Assembly: GCA_000174895.1 (NCBI GenBank)
Contig: ACOK01000090.1
Coordinates: 1 to 41,119 of the forward strand
DNA length: 41,119 nucleotides
Source: Ruminococcus flavefaciens FD-1
GTDB lineage: Bacteria; Bacillota; Clostridia; Oscillospirales; Ruminococcaceae
Direction: 5' to 3'
How positions within the stretch are numbered: position 1 is the first letter of the stretch; every line of letters begins with the position of its first letter. The notes under the pieces were generated by a model. That model saw nothing but the letters and a program-made list of their open reading frames with translations, was not told where the DNA came from and made no database searches. Position numbers and translations under genes: made by a program. This document shows, piece by piece, positions 32,497 to 40,043 of this stretch.

Positions 32497-33063
32497 ATGT
32501 ACAGTGGAGAAAACAAAACAGCCATAGTTTCGCAGCAGCTCATATCCGAGGCTATGCTGTCGATGCTTGGTACAAGAGCCTTTTCGGATATAACCATAAG
32601 TGAGCTTTGCAAGACTGCAAATGTGTCACGTCAGACCTTTTATTCGCTTTTCGGCAAGAAGGAAAATGTTATTGCATATGCGCTGAAGTGGAAGTGCTGC
32701 TATCAGCCCGAGGATAATAACAAAAGCTGCCGTTCTGCGGTATTCCGTGATTTTTGCAGAGGTTACAGCGAATACATAATCTCACGAAGGAATCTGCTTG
32801 AGATACTTGTCAGGAACGATATGATGCATTGTCTCTATGATGTACAGTACGAAAGCTTCATGAACTGCGAGCATTTTATCCGTGGCGTAACAGGGGAGGA
32901 GCGCACCTATCTTGTTGACTTCATAGCAAGCGGAATGAACAGCATAGCGAAGAATTACGTCCTTCTGGGATGCCGTGACGATCAGGCGAGCCTTGAACAG
33001 GTGATGTACCGTCTGTTCGGCGGGATATACTTTACTCCCGAAAAGAAAAAACGGACCGAATGA
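32497..33063 (+). CDS. TetR/AcrR family transcriptional regulator
   Basis: 188 residues from ATG 32497, with GAGGTG 8 bases ahead; ATGs at 32461 and 32491 are also in frame. N-terminal HTH: ISEAMLSMLGTRAFSDITISELCKTANVSRQTFYSLFGKKENVI. The C-terminal part (FRDFCRGYSEYIISRRNLLEILVRN...) resembles TetR ligand-binding domains of the group in Gram-positive bacteria. It likely represses itself and the divergent DUF1858 unit through the palindrome at 32401. Its 3' end carries the minus-strand terminator of the next gene. Confidence 0.88.
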   Translation: MYSGENKTAIVSQQLISEAMLSMLGTRAFSDITISELCKTANVSRQTFYSLFGKKENVIAYALKWKCCYQPEDNNKSCRSAVFRDFCRGYSEYIISRRNLLEILVRNDMMHCLYDVQYESFMNCEHFIRGVTGEERTYLVDFIASGMNSIAKNYVLLGCRDDQASLEQVMYRLFGGIYFTPEKKKRTE

Positions 33064-33072
33064 TCGGTCCGT
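33041..33072 (-). terminator. Terminator of the small sortase substrate gene
   Basis: On the minus strand ACGGACCGA / TCGGTCCGT with a 4-nt loop is followed by TTTTTCTTTT. It overlaps the end of the TetR gene. Confidence 0.85.
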
Positions 33073-33115
33073 GAGAAAAAGGATGGGGTTGTGTATGAAA
33101 AAAGTAAATAGCAGA

Positions 33116-33853
33116 TTACTTGTTTCTCTTCTTTGTTGTGATGCTGAGTGCAGCAGCTGAAAGAAGAGCAGCTGTCATACCGAGTGCAGGGAATGAATCG
33201 CCTGTCTTAGGTGAATCGTTCTTGTTAGCAGCCTTTGTTGTTGTAGCAGCTGTTGTAGTTGCTGCGGATGCAGTGTTGCGAACGAGACGAGCCATACCGC
33301 CGTTGCCGATGGAGATCTCGTTGTTGCTGCGGTATGCACCGCCAAAGCTGAATGTACCTTCAACGTAGAAGTTAACAACAGTTGTTGATGAACCGCCGAT
33401 TTCTTCCTTTTCGAGCTTAACAGTACCGTTTACAGTCTTATTAGCTGTATCTGTATATGTGAATGTACCGTCAGCCTTGATCTCAACTGTACCGTTGCTC
33501 TTTGAACCCTTTTCAACAGGTGCGTTGCCGCTTGAAACCTGATAATCCCACTTGCCTGCTAAAGCGCCGAGGCTTATAGCAGTCTGAGTTGTTGTTGCAG
33601 CAGCAGTTGTCTCTGTAACAGCGATTGTAGTTGTGGTAGTTGTTGTCTCTGCAGCAGCAGTTGTAGTCTCAGCAGCGGTTGTTGCAGCCTCTGTAGCAGC
33701 TTCTGTAGTAACTGCTTCTGTAGCGATAGTAGTAACCTCAGCAGCTAAAGTTGTTGTTTCTTCCTCAGCACCTGCTGTAAGGAAAGCACCGTTTGAGAAT
33801 ACCATAGCAGCTGAAAGAGCAGCAGCACCAAATTTAACCATCATATTTTTCAT
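33116..33853 (-). CDS. Secreted, sortase-anchored protein with Thr/Ala-rich stalk and small beta domain
   Basis: 245 residues. Signal peptide about 1-29. Thr/Ala/Glu linker about 30-92. Then a compact domain (about 94-195): LAGKWDYQVSSG, TVEIKADGTFTYTDTANKTVNGTVKLEKEE, a small beta sheet like extracellular lipocalin-like or bacterial Ig-like domains. A second short Thr linker leads to NDSPKTGDSFPALG, a hydrophobic helix and a KKRNK tail, a sortase signal of the same SPKTGD type as the adhesin at 1-2263. RBS AAGGAG is 9 bases ahead. The domain's partner is unknown. Confidence 0.82.
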   Translation of the reverse strand: MKNMMVKFGAAALSAAMVFSNGAFLTAGAEEETTTLAAEVTTIATEAVTTEAATEAATTAAETTTAAAETTTTTTTIAVTETTAAATTTQTAISLGALAGKWDYQVSSGNAPVEKGSKSNGTVEIKADGTFTYTDTANKTVNGTVKLEKEEIGGSSTTVVNFYVEGTFSFGGAYRSNNEISIGNGGMARLVRNTASAATTTAATTTKAANKNDSPKTGDSFPALGMTAALLSAAALSITTKKRNK

Positions 33854-33887
33854 AATAGAATCACTCCTTAAATTATTGGCGATGGGG

Positions 33888-33927
33888 CAGTCAACCTGCG
33901 TACCATATTTGATACGGATGTTGACTG
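33888..33927 (-). promoter_or_regulatory. Long hairpin in the leader of the small sortase substrate gene
   Basis: CAGTCAAC...GTTGACTG with further pairing towards a central loop around ATATTTG (two mismatches in the first 15 positions). It lies 35 bases upstream of the ATG, between a TATTAT-like -10 and the RBS. It could regulate translation or bind a dimeric regulator. Confidence 0.5.
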
Positions 33928-34069
33928 GCTCATCTTTACGTTTTACCGTTTACATAATATACATTCGTGCCTCGGAGATGAAATAGGACACATTTTTTGA
34001 AAAAAATCCAAAAAAAATTTTTGAAGCGTTGCAAATGGCTGTATATCGGCAAATTCAAGATGCGAAAAA

Positions 34070-34113
34070 AAGCAAAACCTCCTGAGATTCCGTACTCTCG
34101 GGAGGTTTTACTG
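34070..34113 (-). terminator. Terminator downstream of the charged-helix protein gene
   Basis: On the minus strand AAAACCTCCC...GGAGGTTTT with an inner GAG/CTC pairing is followed by GCTTTTTTT. Between it and the stop codon, an 11-bp G-U-containing hairpin (34155-34184) folds only in minus-strand RNA, and a weaker stem spans about 34203-34248. Nothing else is seen in 33928-34069. Confidence 0.7.
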
Positions 34114-34286
34114 TATAGATAAGTTTTGGGGGATGAGAGAATTTCTGGATCAACAGCCGACGTCAATGAGAACTGACGCCGACTATAATAAAGATTAGGG
34201 ATGCCTCTGCAAATACACTTACGAATAAAATGTATGTGCGCAAAGGCGGATATCAAATACAAAAAGAATTTGTAGTTTACTTCAGA

Positions 34287-35291
34287 TTATTCCTCAACTG
34301 TCTGTACTTCTACAGCAGTCTCAACAGGTGTTACCTCAGGAGCAGCAGGAGCAGCAGGCTTGTTTGCTTCTCTCTCAGCTCTCTCTGCTTCACGCTGAGC
34401 CTTCTCAGCTTCGTGCTTAGCCTCACGCTCAGCCTTCTCAGCTTCGTGCTTAGCCTCACGCTCAGCCTTCTCAGCTTCGTGCTTAGCCTCACGCTCAGCC
34501 TTTTCAGCCTCGTGCTTAGCCTCACGCTCAGCCTTTTCAGCCTCATGCTTAGCCTTATCAGCTGCGAGCTTAGCTTCTCTCTCAGCCTTCTCAGCCTCGT
34601 GCTTAGCCTCACGCTCAGCCTTTTCAGCCTCACGCTTAGCCTTCTCAGCTTCGTGCTTAGCTTCTCTCTCAGCCTTCTCAGCTTCAAGCTTAGCCTCACG
34701 CTCAGCCTTAGCCTCTTCGTCCTCTTCCTCAGGCTTTACTGGCGGCTCAGGCTTCTCAGCGTCGTCAAGCTCAGGCTTCTCAGGTTTAGCAGGCTTCTCA
34801 GCATCTTCGTCGATCTCAGGAAGCTCACCTTCCTCAGGTGCCTTGATCTCTTCGCCGATTGCAGGAGGAGCAGGCTTGTTCTCGTCGTCGATCACAGGAG
34901 GAGCAGGCTTCTTGTCATCGATCTTAACGATATCGATCTTGAAAGTATCTCTGCAGAAATCGATGAACTGAGCCATGCCGGGGCCATCCTTGAACTCGAA
35001 CTTAGAGAAGTCGAAAGCGTTCTTGATGATGTTGATAACTTCGTCAACATCGACATCCTTGCTAACTTCTTCATCAACTATTTCCTTAACTGCTTCCTTA
35101 ACTTCTTCCTTTACCTCTTCAACAGGTGCAGGAGCAGCTTCTTCAGTTTTTGCCTCAGGCTCAGCCTCAGCAGCAACAGTAGTTTTAACTTCTTCTGTTT
35201 CCTTCTCAGCAGCGAATACGCTTGTGCCTGCAACAGTTGACATTACAGAAAGAGCAGCGAGTGCAGCGAGGATCTTCTTTGAGTTTTTCAT
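34287..35291 (-). CDS. Secreted protein with Pro/Glu linker and long charged 11-residue helical repeat
   Basis: 334 residues from ATG 35291 (AAGGAG ahead). Signal peptide about 1-27. Glu/Lys-rich region about 28-80, a short possibly folded segment about 80-122 (VINIIKNAFDFSKFEFKDGPGMAQFIDFCRDTFKIDIVK), a Pro/Glu/Lys linker to about 190, then about 120 residues of AEREAKHEAEK-type repeats. The alternating E and R/K pattern predicts a very long stable single helix or coiled coil. It ends in a Pro/Ala/Val-rich tail. No anchor or catalytic domain is seen. The gene lies next to sigI-rsgI and its promoter shares the sigI promoter motif. Function unknown: a spacer, stalk or surface-layer element is possible. 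Confidence 0.8.
   Translation of the reverse strand: MKNSKKILAALAALSVMSTVAGTSVFAAEKETEEVKTTVAAEAEPEAKTEEAAPAPVEEVKEEVKEAVKEIVDEEVSKDVDVDEVINIIKNAFDFSKFEFKDGPGMAQFIDFCRDTFKIDIVKIDDKKPAPPVIDDENKPAPPAIGEEIKAPEEGELPEIDEDAEKPAKPEKPELDDAEKPEPPVKPEEEDEEAKAEREAKLEAEKAEREAKHEAEKAKREAEKAEREAKHEAEKAEREAKLAADKAKHEAEKAEREAKHEAEKAEREAKHEAEKAEREAKHEAEKAEREAKHEAEKAQREAERAEREANKPAAPAAPEVTPVETAVEVQTVEE
34375..34710. repeat. Tandem 33-bp units encoding AEREAKHEAEK
   Basis: About ten units of 33 bp, several nearly identical, encode an 11-residue repeat. Long open frames on the opposite strand here are produced by the repeat. Confidence 0.85.
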
Positions 35292-35541
35292 AATTAAGAC
35301 TCCTTTATAAAATAAATTTAGTTTTTGCATTCACCATTCAGCAGCATCGTTGAACAATTGTTTCTTAGCCACGCTCATGAAGGAAAAATTGTCAAGGAAA
35401 TCCAAACAAGAGCTTTAGTTGATTGATGGTACCGATCGGCGAATGCTTGATTTAAGATCACATCCGTAATACTTCGGTGTGCAGATCTTAGCGAAATATT
35501 ACCGATGAGATCATAAGTGCTTTTTGCCTTATGTTAACAGG

Positions 35542-35571
35542 ATACGGACAGCTTTCCTAAAAAGTGGGGTA
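35542..35571 (-). promoter_or_regulatory. Candidate SigI promoter of the charged-helix protein gene
   Basis: On the minus strand TACCCC (35571-35566), 16 bases, GTCCGTAT (35549-35542). The same two boxes at the same spacing lie before sigI. It leaves a leader of about 240 nt, which contains an AAGATC/GATCTT stem with inner CACA-CG/CG-TGTG pairing near 35454-35492. Confidence 0.7.
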
Positions 35572-35667
35572 ATGCGGAAAAATTTTCGGAAATTTTTTCT
35601 GATTTTTTCATTTGCCTGAATATAGCCGAAAAACAGCTGAATAATTTTTGAATATATTTTTTTGAGA

Positions 35668-35694
35668 CAAAAAAATTGACCGCTTAAAGCGGTC
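35668..35694 (-). terminator. Terminator of the sigI-rsgI operon
   Basis: On the minus strand GACCGC / GCGGTC with a 5-nt loop is followed by AATTTTTTT. It is 10 bases after the TGA of the extended rsgI frame and about 320 bases after the first rsgI stop. Confidence 0.85.
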
Positions 35695-35703
35695 ATAAAC
35701 AGA

Positions 35704-36012
35704 TCATTTAAGATCAGGAAGTGGGCTTTCATTGCAGAACTTGTCTTCTAATGAAGACGAATTCTTATTTTCAGGATCCGTAACAATCAGTTTCGGAAGA
35801 TGAACATCGTTGGAGTGTGCCTCGGGAAGTCTGATCTCAGTATCAGTCAATCCCTCATGAGGCTTATGTATGATATGATTTTCATTCTTGTTTCCATTTT
35901 TATTCTGGTTTTCGATCTTGTTTTCATTTGGCTTCGGCGGTTCTGCACGAGGGACTTCGTGAGCCGGAGCTTCGTGCTTTTCGTGAGGAAGCTTTTCATT
36001 GGCCTGCGGAGT
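35704..36012 (-). pseudogene. In-frame continuation of rsgI after its TAA
   Basis: Directly after the TAA (36015-36013) the same frame stays open for 102 codons to TGA at 35706-35704. The residues (TPQANEKLPHEKHEAPAHEV..., then an Asn/Lys/Glu stretch, then LPEAHSNDVHLPKLIVTDPE) continue the Pro/Glu/Lys style of the RsgI ectodomain. There is no start codon with an RBS in it. It is best read as the cut-off end of RsgI. Confidence 0.7.
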
Positions 36013-36807
36013 TTAGGCAGCAGGCGGATTTTCAGCTGCGGCAGGAGGCTCAGGAGTAGGAGGAGTCGGCTCATCCTTCACAGCAGGCTGTTCCGCCTTC
36101 GGAGGTTCGGGAACCGGCGGTTCGACAGGAACGGCAGTGTCAGTCTTCGGCGGCTCTGCAAGCTTTTCATCTGCTTTCGGAGCGGCAGGAACGGGAGGGG
36201 CTGCCTCATGTTCCTGAGGTGTCTCTGCCGGCTTCACGGGTTCCGGAGCTTTTTCCTCATGCTTTTCTGCCGGAACTTCAAGCCTTGCCTTTATATTATC
36301 CATTTCCTTGCGGAGGGAATTTACAGAATCGGGATCATTTGATGATACGTAGAATTCCACCTTGTTGCCGTCGGAGATAAGTCCCTTTGACTTTTCGATC
36401 TCTATGATCTCATTTGCAACAGTGGTTTTGTCCTTGCCTTTTCCGCTGTAGTTTTTCAGTATTTCTCTGCCGCTTTCGGAATCGCTTTTCAGTGAAAGGA
36501 CTTCGCCCTTGCTGTTAAGCTCCATTGTAATATTGGCTTCGGTAGATATCACTATAGTTGAGTGAGTCCTGAAGTTGTTGGCATAGTAGCGGTAGCCTGT
36601 ACCTGCGAAAAGTACAAGGCAGGCAGCGGCGGCAGCAGTAACGATCATTCTTATATTCCTTGATGATGGAGCAGTGCTTTCCATTATTACAGGATCGGTC
36701 ACGACCTGTCCCACCTTATAGTGGAGGTTTGCCGTATGGATAAAACGTGAGTCCTCGTCCATGAGTACGGCGTATGCCTGATGACATTCCATTACCATAT
36801 ATTTCAT
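36013..36807 (-). CDS. RsgI-type membrane anti-sigma factor
   Basis: 264 residues to the first stop. RsgI N-terminal domain about 1-45 (MKYMVMECHQAYAVLMDEDSRFIHTANLHYKVGQVV), which in this family holds SigI at the membrane. A membrane helix at about 53-74 is followed by an extracytoplasmic domain about 80-175 (HSTIVISTEANITMELNSKGEVLSLKS, GLISDGNKVEFYVSSND) of the kind conserved in RsgI proteins, where autoproteolysis has been described. Then a Pro/Glu/Ala tail. No carbohydrate-binding module is seen in this part. The ATG overlaps the sigI stop by 4 bases. The true protein may be 102 residues longer. Confidence 0.88.
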   Translation of the reverse strand: MKYMVMECHQAYAVLMDEDSRFIHTANLHYKVGQVVTDPVIMESTAPSSRNIRMIVTAAAAACLVLFAGTGYRYYANNFRTHSTIVISTEANITMELNSKGEVLSLKSDSESGREILKNYSGKGKDKTTVANEIIEIEKSKGLISDGNKVEFYVSSNDPDSVNSLRKEMDNIKARLEVPAEKHEEKAPEPVKPAETPQEHEAAPPVPAAPKADEKLAEPPKTDTAVPVEPPVPEPPKAEQPAVKDEPTPPTPEPPAAAENPPAA

Positions 36808-37526
36808 GTTGCTTCACCGCCTTTCAGTACCTGCATTATGTGCCCTCTCATTATCTCGTAGCCGTTAGTGCATATGAGAAGGACAGCGACGAGATATCGT
36901 CTGTGTCTTTCAAGGGATTTTCTCTCGACCTCTGCACCTTCTGCGAGACGGGCTATGGGGACACGCTTTGTCCTGAGAAAATCCTCCAGTATATCGGGAT
37001 TATTTCTTGCATAGGAAATAGCCTTCTGACAGACTTCAAGGGTGCGGCGCTGACGGGGCGAGTTATCTGCCACATCATTCATGGAAACGCCGAAATCCTC
37101 CATCTGAGCGGAAAGTTCTTCTATTTCCTGCTTTGTTGCTTCACGAAGTTCTTTTTCTTCGTAATCATTATGGTCATCCATTATAGTATCCATGAGTTCG
37201 TTGTTATCATCGTCCTCCGCATCAAGAGATACATGGCCGAAATTTCGCTTTTCCCTGCGGTAATTGTCGATAAGACGGTTTCTTATCTGCAAGGCGGCGA
37301 ATTTCAGAAACGAGCCTTTCAGCCTTGAATAGCTGCGTATAGCTTCATAGAAAGCGAACATGGCTATACTAAGCTCGTCGTCGCTCTGTACGGGTGAACG
37401 TTTAAGGAATTTCGCAGTTTCCGACTTGATAAAGGGCATATAGTCCTCTATAAGGCGGTCAGCTGCACGGCTGTCCTTTTTCGCCGCATATACTTGGAAA
37501 ATTATCTGATGAGCATTCGGATCCAT
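36804..37526 (-). CDS. sigI: RNA polymerase sigma factor SigI
   Basis: 240 residues from ATG 37526 (GGGGGTGG ahead), the usual length for the family; a longer in-frame start at 37694 would run through the promoter. Region 2-like sequence: AADRLIEDYMPFIKSETAKFLKRS, DELSIAMFAFYEAIRSYSRLKGSFLKFAALQIRNRLIDNYRREKR. The SigI-specific C-terminal DNA-binding part is about 150-235 (FGVSMNDVADNSPRQRRTLEVCQKA, LARLAEG-type HTH). In clostridial cellulosome producers, SigI/RsgI pairs respond to extracellular polysaccharide. Here the pair sits among dockerin genes, which fits, but its regulon is not known. Confidence 0.92.
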   Translation of the reverse strand: MDPNAHQIIFQVYAAKKDSRAADRLIEDYMPFIKSETAKFLKRSPVQSDDELSIAMFAFYEAIRSYSRLKGSFLKFAALQIRNRLIDNYRREKRNFGHVSLDAEDDDNNELMDTIMDDHNDYEEKELREATKQEIEELSAQMEDFGVSMNDVADNSPRQRRTLEVCQKAISYARNNPDILEDFLRTKRVPIARLAEGAEVERKSLERHRRYLVAVLLICTNGYEIMRGHIMQVLKGGEAT

Positions 37527-37550
37527 TCTGCCACCCCCAGTAATTATAGT

Positions 37551-37580
37551 ATACGGACGGGATATCTCAAAAACGGGGTA
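37551..37580 (-). promoter_or_regulatory. Candidate SigI-dependent promoter of sigI
   Basis: On the minus strand TACCCC (37580-37575), 16 bases, GTCCGTAT (37558-37551), about 25 bases before the ATG. The C-rich -35 and CGTA -10 fit the general SigI promoter form as I recall it. A TATAAT-like string further downstream could give extra SigA transcription. Confidence 0.7.
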
Positions 37581-37601
37581 TCCCGAAAAAATTTTTTTCT
37601 C

Positions 37602-37940
37602 AGAACCTGTCCACATAGGGTGAATGTACGGATTATCAGGCATAATTTTGTCGGTGACAAGGCAAAAATCCGCCGACGGGCTGTCGCCCTTCAAGGATTT
37701 TTAAGGCAACACCGCACAAAACTTGTGCTGAATATGCGCCGACAGATTTTTCGTCAGATTGTATAGAAATTCCGCAGGCATACTATCGTATGTCAAGGGA
37801 TTTCTGTGCAAGATGACGGAAAATATGTCCGCAGATTCAGTGCAAAGCCGTCAGGCGGGCTTTGTGCGGTGTTGCCTTAACGCAGTCACCGGCAAAATTT
37901 GACGAAAAGACGTGCATGAATCCCTATGTGGACAGGTTCT
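37602..37940. repeat. Outer inverted repeat enclosing element B copy 3
   Basis: AGAACCTGTCCACATAGGG (37602-37620) and its exact complement (37922-37940) face each other. Weaker similarity continues inward to about 37658 and 37885. The right arm touches the histidine kinase stop codon and the left arm lies 22 bases upstream of the sigI -35. Confidence 0.85.
37704..37877. repeat. Element B copy 3, nested
   Basis: 174 bp, same ends and orientation as 15313-15486, with only a few differences (for example ACTATCG for ACTGACG in the centre). It lies inside the outer inverted repeat. Confidence 0.93.
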
Positions 37941-39271
37941 CAGTTCCTCTGGAGGATCATATCCAGAGAAAAGCGCTTGTTTTCGCAGTTTATCTTCATC
38001 ATGCCGCCGTTCTTCTCTATGACTTTCTGTATATTTTTCATACCGAAGCCATGAAGTCTCTTGTCGGCTTTTGAGGTAAAGTGCAGGCTTTCGTCCATCA
38101 GTGCTTTGCAGTCGATATCCTCCTTACAGCTGTTGGAAATACTGATAAGCCGCTGATGAGCGGTCTTTTTTATGTTTATGCCGATATTTCTCGGCTCGCC
38201 CTCTGTCACCTGTGAAGCTGCTTCTATGGCGTTGTCGAGAGCATTTGCAAAGACTGTGCAGATATCCATAGGCTTCCAGCCGAGACCGCCGTCAATTACA
38301 CCGTCGATTTTGAATTTTATGCGGTTTTCCGCCATTTTCGCCAGCTTTGCGGAGATAAGCGAATCCAGCATCTCGTCGCCTGTGACAACTTTGGGAGAAA
38401 ACGAGCTTACCTCTGTGCGCATATCATTTATGTACTGCTCGGCTTCATCGTATTTTTTCTGCTCCATCAGCATTGCCACCGCCGTAAGATTATTCTGTAC
38501 ATCGTGGCGGAATGCCCTTGTCTCCTCCTGAGCGGCTTTATACTGCTTTGAAGCATTGAGCTCAGCCTCCAGGAAATACTGCTGATGCTCGCTGAGTCTG
38601 CCGTAGTAGGAGCTCTGACAGTTTCTTATTATAAAGAAGGGGAGGAAGGTTATCATGAAAATAGTGAAAAGTATCAGCAGATAGTCCTTGATATTATCGG
38701 GAGAATTGAAAAGCATACCTGTCTCATTCCCCTGCTCGTCTATATCGGCAAAGTACAGAAAGATCACAAATGTCGCATAGAGCCATACCAGAAGCTTATC
38801 CTGCCTGCGGAATAACAGCGTCTTTTCTTTGCGGATATAGACCATATACATTATAATAGAAGGAATTACCGTATAAACAGCAATAATCGGCAGGTACAGA
38901 TCACTGTATAACTCGTCTCCGAAATTCAGCAGTGCAGATACAGCAAGTTGTAAAGGGAAGATCACAATGAAAACAAATATTACTGTTAATATGTATCTGC
39001 TCCAGTTGATAACTCGTCGGAATAACGTCATTTTCCCTCCAAGTACCGCTATAACGGGTATGACTATAACGTAGAATGCAGTAACAAAAGGATCGGTTGC
39101 CGGTGCTATTTTAATGAGTACAGATAAGAAAGGCATCAAGGCGATCGCTAAGATTTTTTTGCCTGTGACTGCTAAATTTTCGTCATAGAAACAGTGTATT
39201 AACAGAAGCGGAAACAGCGTTATCCCGAAAAAAGCAAGGTAGCCTACGATACAATCAAGTATTTCTGTCAT
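37940..39271 (-). CDS. GHKL sensor histidine kinase (AgrC/NatK-like)
   Basis: 443 residues. About six membrane helices in 1-215 with no large extracellular domain. A DHp-like segment has phosphoacceptor His256 in FRHDVQNNL. The GHKL ATPase domain (about 320-443) has the N-box NALDNAIEAA (343-352) and GFGMKNIQK. It partners the LytTR response regulator, whose TGA overlaps its ATG by one base. Kinases of this type often sense peptides or membrane-soluble signals; no peptide precursor gene was found nearby. Confidence 0.92.
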   Translation of the reverse strand: MTEILDCIVGYLAFFGITLFPLLLIHCFYDENLAVTGKKILAIALMPFLSVLIKIAPATDPFVTAFYVIVIPVIAVLGGKMTLFRRVINWSRYILTVIFVFIVIFPLQLAVSALLNFGDELYSDLYLPIIAVYTVIPSIIMYMVYIRKEKTLLFRRQDKLLVWLYATFVIFLYFADIDEQGNETGMLFNSPDNIKDYLLILFTIFMITFLPFFIIRNCQSSYYGRLSEHQQYFLEAELNASKQYKAAQEETRAFRHDVQNNLTAVAMLMEQKKYDEAEQYINDMRTEVSSFSPKVVTGDEMLDSLISAKLAKMAENRIKFKIDGVIDGGLGWKPMDICTVFANALDNAIEAASQVTEGEPRNIGINIKKTAHQRLISISNSCKEDIDCKALMDESLHFTSKADKRLHGFGMKNIQKVIEKNGGMMKINCENKRFSLDMILQRN

Positions 39272-39972
39272 CAGAACGCCTCCCTGCTGACGAATGAAAA
39301 GAGGACTTCTTTCAGCTTCGATTCCTTTGTACGGCTTACAGGGAGGGATGTGCCGTCCTCCATGATGACTTCTTTTCCTGCCAGCTTCATTACCTTTGAC
39401 AGAGAGATGAGATATCCACGGTGTATGCGGAAGAATCCCTCGGAAGCCAGCTTTTCTTCGTAGTCGCTGATATTCCCTCTGACGACATATGTATCTTCGG
39501 TAGTGTTGACCGCCACATTCTGATTCTGAGATTCGATGAAAAGCACATCTGACAGCTTCAGACGCACATCACCGTCAGCAGTTTTCAGCCAAAGCTGTTT
39601 TGCGTTCGCCTGTTTTCCGAGGACATAGTCCACTACCTCCCTCACCTTTGCTTCATCGGCAGGCTTTGTCAGGTAGCGGAGGGCATTGACTTCGTAGCCC
39701 TGTATAGCGTACTCTACGTGACCTGTCAGGAATACTATGCACACATCCTCGCTGAGTTCACGGAGTTTTCTTGCAAGGGTTATGCCGTCCATTTTCGGCA
39801 TTTCTATATCAAGGAAAACTATATCATACGGTGCGCTTCTGAAACTTCTGAGCAGTTCGTAGCCCTGTGAAAATTCCTCTGTTATTATATCAAGGGAGTT
39901 GTAAAGCTTATCTATTATAGATGTAAGATCGTTTATGAATCGCTTTTCGTCATCGCATACTGCAATTCGCAT
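39271..39972 (-). CDS. LytTR family response regulator
   Basis: 233 residues. Receiver domain about 1-120 with phosphoacceptor Asp55 (FLDIEMPK), acidic pocket DD7-8 and Lys in TKPA. LytTR DNA-binding domain about 134-231 (DVLFIESQNQNVAVNTTEDTYVVRGNISDYEEKL, FFRIHRGYLISLSKV). It should bind direct repeats in promoters. The operon promoter is on the minus strand at 40036-40008 (TTGAAG, 17-bp spacer, TATAAT). Confidence 0.94.
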   Translation of the reverse strand: MRIAVCDDEKRFINDLTSIIDKLYNSLDIITEEFSQGYELLRSFRSAPYDIVFLDIEMPKMDGITLARKLRELSEDVCIVFLTGHVEYAIQGYEVNALRYLTKPADEAKVREVVDYVLGKQANAKQLWLKTADGDVRLKLSDVLFIESQNQNVAVNTTEDTYVVRGNISDYEEKLASEGFFRIHRGYLISLSKVMKLAGKEVIMEDGTSLPVSRTKESKLKEVLFSFVSREAF

Positions 39973-40007
39973 AGTGACCTCCTTAATTCATTTATTAGAT
40001 CGTTTCC

Positions 40008-40036
40008 ATTATACCATATTTTTCTATATTCTTCAA
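40008..40036 (-). promoter_or_regulatory. Promoter of the LytTR two-component operon
   Basis: On the minus strand TTGAAG (40036-40031), 17-bp spacer, TATAAT (40013-40008). The paired direct repeats begin 8 bases upstream of its -35. Confidence 0.8.
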
Positions 40037-40043
40037 TCATTTT

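Noticed and set aside
34230..35240. Plus-strand frame of repeated SLSLLSFVL over the charged-helix gene
   Set aside because: Reverse complement of the AEREAKHEAEK repeat; no RBS or family, while the minus frame has a signal peptide, RBS and promoter.
35800..36342. Plus-strand 180-residue frame opposite the end of rsgI
   Set aside because: Arg/Leu/Phe-rich shadow of the RsgI Pro/Glu tail; no RBS and it spans the open rsgI continuation.
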